Assembly (NCBI GenBank): GCA_019096155.1
Contig: JAHCVI010000002.1
Span: 2,108,001 to 2,172,000, forward strand
Length of the DNA stretch: 64,000 nucleotides
From: Staphylotrichum longicolle
Lineage: Eukaryota; Ascomycota; Sordariomycetes; Sordariales; Chaetomiaceae
Direction of reading: 5' to 3'
The position numbers and the translations under genes were made by a program. Each line of letters opens with the position of its first letter. Position 1 is the first letter of the stretch. The notes beneath the pieces are model-generated. The model was given only the letters and a program-made list of their open reading frames with translations. It was not told the DNA's origin and made no database searches. This document shows, piece after piece, positions 55,668-64,000 of this stretch.

Positions 55668-56730
55668 CTACATCCCATGTCCACAAGTTTCTTCACTGTT
55701 CGCCGCAAGATGATCCTCACCCTTGTCCCACAGCACATCCAACTTGTCGTCAAGTAGGGAATGATCATAGTGGATGCTGAAATTCTCTTGAACGCGGTGG
55801 TATGACACAATTGAAGGAACGATCAACAATGGTATTGTTCCAAGTGACGGATGTGCGACAAAGAACCACACCAGCGGCGGCCAGATGTTCTGGTCAGTTG
55901 CCCCGCCTCTGTCTATGAGCAGGAGAAATAACGATATGGAGAAATGTGACAAAGAGACAATAAATGACATTAAAACCGCAGACGCCCGCCGATTGAGCAC
56001 AGACTGACATAAAAGGTTTGAGAGATTATTAGTGCAAACTGACTCGGCAGATAAGAAAGACACACTAGTGACGAACAAAGTCTTGGCGATATCAAACTTT
56101 CCCAAGCAACACCTTGACTAAGCCTCCTCACCCAACAACCATGCGCAACCATGGGGTCCCAGGACATCATTAACCGAGGGAATCAAAACGGAAGGCCTCG
56201 AAAGAGTCAGCGGTCTAACGGTGGGCATCAGCATGGCAGTTCTCAAAACAACTGGTTACAGAACACCAGGGCCGAACGAAGCCGGGTCTCGGATTGCTAA
56301 ACACAAAAACAAGGGCAATGAGAAATACCAAGGCCAGAAGAGCCGGGGAACGAACAACAGCGCTGATAATAAGCGGCCACTCGGTGCTAACCAACTTGGC
56401 AAGCTCTTGAGCCCGCTGCCTTTCGACTTTGCGACTCTCCGAGCCTTACTCTCAGTGGTGTTCTCGATGTCAGACGTGCTATGGGCTACTCGCCGACAAA
56501 GGGGCAAGAGTGCGGGGGACATCGCGAAAGAGCTCCCGCTGTTGGATTGCGTACGACTTTACAACCTCAGTAGTAGTCTCCTCGAGATGGCACAGGCACC
56601 CGATGATGAGGGGGATATCCCCATGCTTGACATCGACGGCGTCGGAGCCAGCGGGCGAAGCAACTACCCCACTCTGGATGGGCTCTCAGTCTTGCTTTGG
56701 GAGTTCATCACAACCCATGGAGAGCAGATG
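55668..56730 (-). pseudogene. Possible broken or mis-sequenced membrane-protein gene
   Basis: Pieces that read like one protein lie in order on the minus strand. Upstream: HGDIPLIIGCLCHLEETTTE then VVKSYAIQQRELFRDVP; a putative 45-nt intron (56489-56445, GTAGCC..TAAG) joins this to SRKVERQRAQELAKLV and a clear membrane helix, ALLALVFLIALVFVFSN. After a disordered gap, a frame at 56105-55668 contains two more hydrophobic helices (SFIVSLSHFSISLFLLLID; PLVWFFVAHPSLGTIPLLIV) and ends GHGM-stop. The 5' end needs a one-base shift at a GGGG run near 56676 to reach an ATG, and the link between the middle and last pieces is unresolved. I do not recognise the family. The alternative is a plus-strand frame at 56233-56739 (no helices). 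Either a decayed accessory gene or indel errors would explain the state. Confidence 0.35.
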
Positions 56731-56739
56731 CAGATATAA

Positions 56740-59375
56740 AAGGTGGTGTTCGTTTCAAGGGAAGGGGGTGGGGCTCGCATTCGAGGGAAGCTGACCGGCA
56801 ACAGGAAGACTTCTTGTAGGACGGACTACGTGGGTTCGCAAGGTATGTCTCGTACCTAACGTCAGCCGGACTCTCGGTAGGCCTTGTAAAGCGACTCAAA
56901 TGAGACGGGTTGGATGAGAACCCTCATGGTTCACCAGGGTTCAGGGTTCCTATGTGACGGTTGGAGCATGAATAACACTTGTTGGTAAGTGCGGGTCGGA
57001 ACGCCCTGTTGCAGGAGGTAAAAATAGCACTGGATGCAAGCTTCGAAAGTTACGGTTTGGAAAAGGAAGAGAGGCCGCACAGCCATCTTGAACTTCAGTC
57101 GAAACTGTCAACTCAAGGTGTTAGAAAAGAATAGCTTAAAAATCGTGGAGCAAACCTCTTCATTTCTGATTACCCAAAGATTGTGTCGAGATAACGCCAT
57201 CTACCTACCTATTTTCTTTGCTTGACTTGGGAGTTTCAGAGAGTTGAGCAAGAGCTGCCCTGGATGTCACGTGCTCTCCTGGCTGGCACGTGCACCTCCC
57301 CCAAAATTGACTCTCGGTCAGGAACGAGAATCCGGTTGTTGCTCCGCACATCCACACCTCTCCTCCTCCCATCCAGTCCTTTCTCGCGGCATCACGATGT
57401 CTGTCCTCAACGAGAAGAATTCAGCCGTTTTCCATGGAACATCTGGTTCCAATAGCTCGCGACGAGCGCCGATCACCAGACGATTCGTGCAGCATACCGG
57501 CTCAACCTTGCGGAAGTTTACATGCGACGCTCAATCGCCGACCGTGACGCCCGCACTTCCTCCCTCGAGCTTCCACAAGATGCGCGGCCTGCCGGCAGAG
57601 CGGTTAGATGGCTTTTTTTTTTGGGTCACGATATCGATGTCGGCAGGGTTTCATTTCATCATGACTTAAGGGCAGAAGATGGTGGTTTGATTCCTGTCGC
57701 GGAGTTGGGTTGAATAGCCGTCAGACGTTGGTGCTGGCTGTTCCCCCGCCCCTCGAGCATGCCCACCCACTTGTCTGCCCCACGAGACTGTCCCAACGAC
57801 ACTATCCATATACCGCCCTAGGTATCGCCACAGCGGTCGGCCACTGCAAGCATGTTTTGCAGCCGCGGCACGCTGCACTGGAGGTCTGAAACAGCAATGG
57901 GATACCTGCACCTGCGACTACAACCAGCAACCTCCAACCAAAACTTGCGCGATCAGTTCAACAAACTTTGAAAACCCGTCACCCCAGTTTCCGGCAAATA
58001 TTCTCTCCCCATCTCAAATCGCTACCACCATCACATTTGGCATGTCGCCATGCCGAGGACACGGATGACGGTCAAGGAAGCCCAAGAGCGTGGCCGCCGT
58101 TGGTTGTATGATGTTCGACGCGGTTTCCTGGCGCCTATATGACTGGCATCCTCGCGAGAGTGTCATCGCGCAGCTCCAGACCGTATGGGGCAAAAACCAC
58201 CTGTCGGGACAGCTGAGTCCGGCAACCAACACTGCAATCGCATTCTCTCCACAGTGTGTCTGAGATGGGATTATGGTGTCCCGGTGGACGATTCATCAAC
58301 CCTACTAACTTGTGAAGTTGGCCCTTGTCGCTCTCTGCGACCAAGGCTGGCATCCTGCCAGGTGGGTTGGAAACTGAGTTGCACTCGTAAAGCACATCTT
58401 GCCGTATATAGTGGTCTCTACTTGGTGATCCAGTGTTTGCCAGGCCCCAGAATCTTTCTGGCTTGGGGCTTGCACGAAAGGGCTGCTTGGATAACAAGGT
58501 GTCAGTCGGACATTGGGGTTGACTTTGGCGGGTGAAGCACAGTCAGGCCTGCTTCTTCTCTGGGAGAGGGGAAGCTGACTGTCCGCGAGTCTGTGGGGAG
58601 CTCAGCGGCAAACTGGCGAGCATACAAGCTGGGCCGGCACAAAGCCCGGCCGCTCAACATTGGCCTGCGACTGCCGGCTCTGATCGGATGACGGGCGGGT
58701 TGGATATCAACACACAGGCTGCCATCCACTCTCGCAGGCAATTGCGGGTCTGTGGGAAAGTTGTCGCTCGCCTGCTGCAACTACCACAGCACCTCGGGCA
58801 GCCTTCGAGCTCGGCGGTTTGTTTGACTCTGCAACCGACAACAAAAACTGCAGGGCGGAAGACTTGAAAGACGTCGGCTGAGTCTTGGGCAAAGACGGTC
58901 TTTCGATCCCTCTTGGGACGGACTGTGGAAGGTGGTTTGGCACGTTGCTTGCACAAACTCGGTGCGAAGCTTGGAGGTATCAAAACCCCCACGCAGGTTC
59001 TTTCGTCGGTTTTTTTGTCTTTTCTTTTTTTTTTTCCCTCGTTCTCCCTTGCAACTTGGCTTGCTCTTCACTGGGACCGTGGGGCGTCCGTAGCTCGAGT
59101 TCGGCGGGTTCTCTGGGCGTCTTCAGTTGGCGCGTTGTCTGCATTGGGGAGCAGACTCGGGCAGATGCCACTGGATGTCCCAGCAGCTGGGGGGATCGAG
59201 CCGTCTTCCCCGCCGCTCCACCGCTATCGCGAGCGCGTGCACTGGGCGGGTTGGCAGGGCTATCGGCGCGTGTCCGGCATGCCCACAGGCGGTCGATCTG
59301 CGAGCACCGACCCCTGTCTCTCGGCAAAGCCGCCGCCTTGACCAACTAAAACTCAAATGTCGAATCTCGCCCGCG
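56740..59375. other. 2.6 kb intergenic region upstream of CTK1
   Basis: Short overlapping ORFs only. A T-rich stretch at 59010-59050 and pyrimidine-rich sequence precede the CTK1 start. No RNA gene or transposon signature is seen. Confidence 0.5.
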
Positions 59376-62300
59376 ATGGACAGCCTTGCACACCATCGGC
59401 GCCGAGACAACGCTACATCGTCAAATGGCAGCAGCAGCCACCGAGCCAACCAACACCGCCGTCAGGACGGGAATGCCCTCGGCATGACTACCGCACGAAG
59501 ATCCATCTCGCCCGCCGCTGTTGCCGTGAATCGGTCGTCAGAATCCACCAGAGACAGAGACCGAGACCGAGACAGAGCCCGGAAGCATCATCCCTCCTCA
59601 TCCAGGCCTCCTCCTCCTCCTCTGCCTCCCCAGCAGCAGCAACAGCAGCACCACCCTCGACGCCCGTCCATCGATCCCTCGCAGCCCGACTCCCACCATC
59701 ACCGCCGCGGCCGCACCCGCAGTCCCGAGCGCCGCAGTGGCCATCCGTCGCACCCGTCGCACCCGTCCCACCGCTCACCACGCAGTCGTCGAGATCGTTC
59801 CCGTTCCCGTTCCCGTGAGCCCGCTCACCGTCGCGAGTCTCGTGGCTCCCCCGACCGCCGTGACCGCCGCTCCCCAAGGCCCAGAAAGGACGACCGCGAC
59901 CGTCCTGACCCTCGCGTCAGACGTCGTGCATCGCGGTCGCCGGCCCCAAGCAAGCGCCGACGAAGCCCTAGCCCCCCAGGTGGTAGGGATTCGCAATCAA
60001 AGAAGGTCCGACAAGACGCCAGTCCCGCAAGGCCAGAGCGGGGTGTGCCGTCAAAATCTTTGCCTTCGAAGGCTGATCGTGGCCCGGCGCCCCTAGCCCA
60101 CCGCACTCGTTCGCCTGCACCGCGCGACCGAGCTGCAAAGCCCAACAAACGGCCTGATCGTCCCAGGTCCCCGAGCCCTCCCCGCCGACATAGGTCTCGG
60201 TCGCCTCGTGACGCCCGCCCCTCTCGGACGCTAACCGAGGGCGGATCCCGTCATCGAAGTCGGTCTCCCAGGCATCGCCACCGATCGCCTCGTCCTGAAC
60301 CCAGACGTCGATCGCCATCAAGACCTCGTAGTGCTCGCAATCCCCCCGCGGGGGAGAGCAGGCCACCGGCCTCGTCCGACACCGGGTCACGTCGTAGGCC
60401 AAGCCCTGACAGGCTTTCATCCCGTGCACCACCAGGACCCGCTCGACCAGAGTCACCACACGGAGACCGGCGACCCAGATCGACCAAGCGAGGGAGGAGC
60501 CGTGACAGATCACGAACATCCAAAAAGTTTGACCCTTCTTCTGGCGCAAACAGTGTCGAGGTGAATATGGCGGCCAGGGGCGGTTACCGAGGAGGTTTCA
60601 ATCCCCAATCACACTCCGGCTATCCAAAAGGACAGTATGATGCTCGCAGTTACGGCCAGTCGTCGGGGCACGGAACGCCAGCCTCATCGTTTCACGGCTC
60701 CCCATCAGCCCAGTCGCCATATGGCGGTAGCGGACGGGGCTGGAACAATCAACCTCAGTATTCTCCGCAAGGGTTAGTGAACTTCCACCTCGTGCCCATC
60801 TCCGCTCAGAACACTCATCAAACTAAAAGCCACAGCAGCAAATTCTCACCGCAATACGCCCAAAACAACTACGGGCCACCCACTGGCCCCCAAGGACATT
60901 ATCACACCGGCCAGGCACACTCCCCGCCTTATGCCCCGACTGGGCCCTCCTCGCAGTATCCCTCTGGGCCGTCCTACCGCGGTGGCCACAGAGGTGGCTC
61001 ATTTCGGGGCGGCCAGTTCAACGGCCGTGGAGGAAACCGAGGTGGCTTCAAAAGCACACAATGGCATCCTCAGGGGGGCAACGGTCGAGGCCCACTTGCT
61101 GAGGGCTCAGACCCGTCTCATGCAAGCGCTCACCAGTCTCCCAGCAGCCATGCCGAAAACTCGTCCGAGAAGGGTGACATATCGATGGCAGAGAGCGATA
61201 ACCCTTTCAGACCGTCCAAAGACTTGCAAGTCGAAGACACAGGCAAGGAGGAGCCGCCGAACCAAGACAATATGCCACCCCCAAACCGACCGCCTCCGAC
61301 CGGGCCGCAATCCACGACACCTAATAAGTTTAGCTTTAGTATGAAGAACGCAGCGAAACCAGCTGTGGCAGCCCCCAGGCCCGAGATATCGTCAAAATTC
61401 AACGCCGCGCCAGCACCGCGCGAGCCTCCAACCAAGCCGGCAGCGCAGAAGGCACCTCCAACAAGACCAGAACGGGAGCGAGACCGAGGCGGGGCCCCCA
61501 GGAACGCTCCGACCGAGCCAGCATCGGCACGATCCCGTCCCGGCGTCCCCACCGGCCCGAGCGATCGCAGACCCACAGAGCCCACCAGGCAGCCAGACGC
61601 GGCACCAAGAACACGCAAAGTGAAGAAGATTGTGAAGCGCCTTAAGGAGAAGCCGACTCTTCCACCTGACTTGGCGGCCTCCAAGTCTGTGTTCTTCAGG
61701 AAGCCAGGGAACGAATCGGTCGTGGGTTCAGGCACGTACGGCAAAGTCTTCAAGGGGCTCAACGTCTACACCAAGAAGCTCGTGGCCCTGAAGAAGATTC
61801 GCATGGAGGGCGAGCGGGACGGCTTCCCGGTGACAGCTGTGCGAGAGATCAAACTGCTGCGCTCGCTTAGCCACAAGAATATCGTTCAACTCCAAGAGGT
61901 CATGGTCGAGGCCAACGACTGCTTCATGGTGTTTGAGTATCTCTCACACGACTTGACGGGTCTCCTCAATCACCCTACATACACGTTGGAGGCGGGGCAC
62001 AAAAAGCACATGGCGAAACAACTCTTTGAGGGGTTAGATTACCTCCACACGAGGGGCGTGCTACACCGCGACATCAAGGCTGCCAACATCTTGGTCAGCA
62101 ACGAGGGTATTCTCAAACTTGCCGACTTTGGCTTGGCCCGCTTCTACGCAAAACACCATCAGCTGGACTACACCAACCGCGTCATCACCATCTGGTACCG
62201 GTCGCCGGAACTGTTGCTAGGGGAGACGCAATATGGTCCGGCAGTGGATATCTGGAGCGCTGCCTGCGTTCTGGTGGAGATATTCACCAAGCGAGCCATC

Positions 62301-62870
62301 TTCCCCGGGGACGGAAGCGAGATCAACCAGCTTGAAAAGATTCACGCCGTGCTCGGGACCCCCAACAGGACAGACTGGCCAAACCTGGTCGAGATGCCCT
62401 GGTTCGCTCTCCTGCGGCCAAATTATCGGAAACCAAACGTGTTCGAGGAAAAGTACAAAGACCAGGTCACCCCCGCCGCCTTCGACCTTCTTGCCTCAAT
62501 GTTCCGCTACGATCCGGATAAGCGCCCCACCGCCGCCGAGGTCTTGAACCACCCGTACTTCACCACGGAGGAGCCCGCTCCGCGGCAGGCGATTGAGTGA
62601 GCACCTCCTCTTTCCATAACGACATGCTGATTCGATGCTAACACCCTTGGCTCTAGGCTCAAAGACATTGGCGGCGACTGGCACGAGCTCGAGTCTAAGG
62701 CTCTCCGGCGCGAGAAGGAGAAGAAGGAAAAGGAGCGCGCCCGCGCCGCCCAGCAGTCCGGGTCGAAAGAGGAGAGCCACGAAAGTGGCGGCGCCACCCG
62801 CGACAGAGAGCGGAAGCGGCCGAATGAGGGCGGGGACGCGCAGCGGGAAGCCAAGAGGCCGCATATTTGA
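59376..62870 (+). CDS. CTK1: Ctk1/CDK12-type CTD kinase with RS-rich N-terminus
   Basis: Three exons (59376-60772, 60839-62596, 62657-62870) give 1122 residues; intron 1 (66 nt, GTTAGT..CAG) is stop-free. The frame extends upstream to an ATG at about 59175, so the start at 59376 (MDSLAHHRRRDNATSS) is a choice. Residues 1 to about 390 are RS/RD/SP-rich with a short polyQ; about 400-740 are Gly/Pro/Gln-rich with RGG motifs. The kinase domain (about 755-1045) has glycine loop GSGTYGKVFKG, Lys in VALKKIRM, the CDK helix GFPVTAVREIKLLRSL, catalytic HRDIKAANIL, DFG in KLADFGLARF, T-loop VITIWYRSPELLLG, and GPAVDIWSAACVLVEI. The last exon adds LKDIGGDWHELESKALRREK, typical of Ctk1/CDK12. It phosphorylates Ser2 of the RNA polymerase II C-terminal repeats in the nucleus with a cyclin partner. 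Confidence 0.95.
59590..60540 (+). repeat. RS/RD/SP low-complexity coding region with short polyQ
   Basis: CGA/CGC/TCC/AGC-rich codons encode long runs of RS, RD, HRSR and SPxR motifs, with CAGCAGCAGCAACAGCAG near 59631-59648. It corresponds to the disordered N-terminal part of Ctk1, like the RS domains of CDK12/13. Confidence 0.8.
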
Positions 62871-64000
62871 TCGATGGCAACGTGGTTTTGGTCATTGTCG
62901 CAGCCAGCCCTGGTATGGAGAGTCCTGAAGCGAGAAACTTGGGGTGTGGGGACAAATGTATGACTATATACACCATCCTATGAGAGAGGCGTGTGGCTCT
63001 CTGCGATTCGTATGGATATTGTGACGGGTGGCTAGCATCCCATCCTGCGATCTGTCTTTGCGAGCAAGGGCAACGACAACTGTGGGCAGAGGTCAATATT
63101 GAAGGCGTTAATAGCACCCATACCGGGTATCAGTGTTGTGCGATTGGCGAGGTATTGCCCAGGTCGAGTCAGGTTCGGCATGTCTCGCCTGCCGGTGTCA
63201 CTTAGTTCTCTAGGGTACCTTACTGTAAATGTCCAAGTCCCAACTCGGTGAGTCCACACGTCATGTTGACACAGAGAGAAGCCATTCTTTCACTTCCTTT
63301 TCTTATACACAGCTACCAGCAAACTTGCCAAAGACCCATACGAGAAGTTGACCCAACTCGGACATAACCCAACAGCGACCCCCCTCAACCCTCCCACCTC
63401 TATTCTCGGAAGCTGTACTCATCACAAAACAAACCCAAACACACCCTTGGCTTAACCCGGACTCAACTTGGCATTTTCCAAAATTTACGTCCCACAACCA
63501 GATCTTTTTCGAGCCGGCTGACTGCCAAAGAAAATCCCAACCGCCCCTTAGAACTGTCCCGTGTTTCCAGTCCCGTCCCTTCCTAGCGTGGCGGCATAAT
63601 CTCGTCCAGCGCCTGGTGCTTTTTATCCCGACTAGGCTCGGAAGAAACAAAAGGTAAGAGAGAAACAATGACGGTCCGGGGCCTATCCTGCCCAAGCAAC
63701 CAGCCCATTTCACAAGAATACAATTGTGTCCCCGCCCGAGAAACATCCATCATGCTTTCCCGCAATAATCCTTCCTCAAACACACCCGTGATTCCCAGGG
63801 TGAGCCAAACGACACAACTCTCGCCACCCCGCCTTTCTTCATAAGCCTCGAGCAAACACCCCGATGCCAGCGCCAGCGCCCTCCCGCTTTACCTAACCCC
63901 CCGCCTACCACCCAAACCTTAACCAACACCCGACACCAGCGACGGCGCTCTCCCAGTAAGGTAATCCACCCTCACCCACATCCTCGCCCTCACCTCACCC
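62871..64000. other. Terminal region without a recognised gene
   Basis: About 1.1 kb. A minus-strand frame ends SRDKKHQALDEIMPPR at 63583-63630 and could be the last exon of a gene lying beyond the window, but no splice partner is visible. The rest shows only short ORFs. Confidence 0.45.

Noticed and set aside
56233..56739. Plus-strand frame of about 168 codons
   Set aside because: No family features; the opposite strand of the same bases encodes a convincing membrane helix. Kept only as an alternative.
59127..59375. Upstream in-frame extension of CTK1
   Set aside because: Begins without an ATG and includes only one later ATG (about 59175); composition differs from the RS-rich N-terminus, so treated as leader.

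Overview
The window is nuclear DNA of a filamentous ascomycete, most likely a Sordariomycete near the Sordariales/Chaetomiaceae. The support is: short (45-110 nt) GT-AG introns with CTAAC/CTGAC-like branch sites, strong G/C preference at codon third positions, a cellulose-active AA9 monooxygenase with a fungal CBM1, and protein families typical of that group (Mid1, RFX factor, chromo-HDA2/3 protein, RS-rich Ctk1). It is ordinary euchromatic genome. I see no transposon, rRNA, CRISPR array, virus or secondary-metabolite cluster.

Layout. 0-9 kb is compact: the tail of an unidentified gene, a U4/U6.U5 27 kDa-like splicing protein (+), a lysine-rich SMAP-domain protein (+), RAMP4/Ysy6 (-), a small mitochondrial-type membrane protein (+), the Ca2+ channel component Mid1 (-, with an apparent 1-nt frameshift near its 3' end) and the ER-shaping protein Yop1 (-). 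9-18 kb holds tRNA-Val(AAC), an RFX transcription factor (+), a monoglyceride-lipase-like hydrolase (+) and an Mn-type cation diffusion facilitator (+). 20-31 kb holds glycogenin (+), a large chromodomain/HDA2-3/coiled-coil protein (+) followed by an in-frame lysine-proline-alanine repeat ORF, and COX6 (-). 33-37.5 kb holds a fatty-acid elongase (+) and the AA9-CBM1 enzyme (+). 40.9-54.3 kb is all minus strand: a disordered polyQ protein, a 6.3 kb stretch without recognisable genes, an F-box protein needing two 1-nt corrections, and glycogen synthase. 54.3-59.4 kb is gene-poor, with a possible broken membrane-protein gene at 55.7-56.7 kb. The last gene is Ctk1 (+), the RNA polymerase II CTD kinase.

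The genes are mostly independent housekeeping units. The only evident functional pair is glycogenin and glycogen synthase, about 28 kb apart on opposite strands, which prime and extend the same polymer. Exon-intron models were built by hand from splice signals and phase; all spliced models close in frame except Mid1 and the F-box gene, which look like sequence or assembly indels (or recent mutations).
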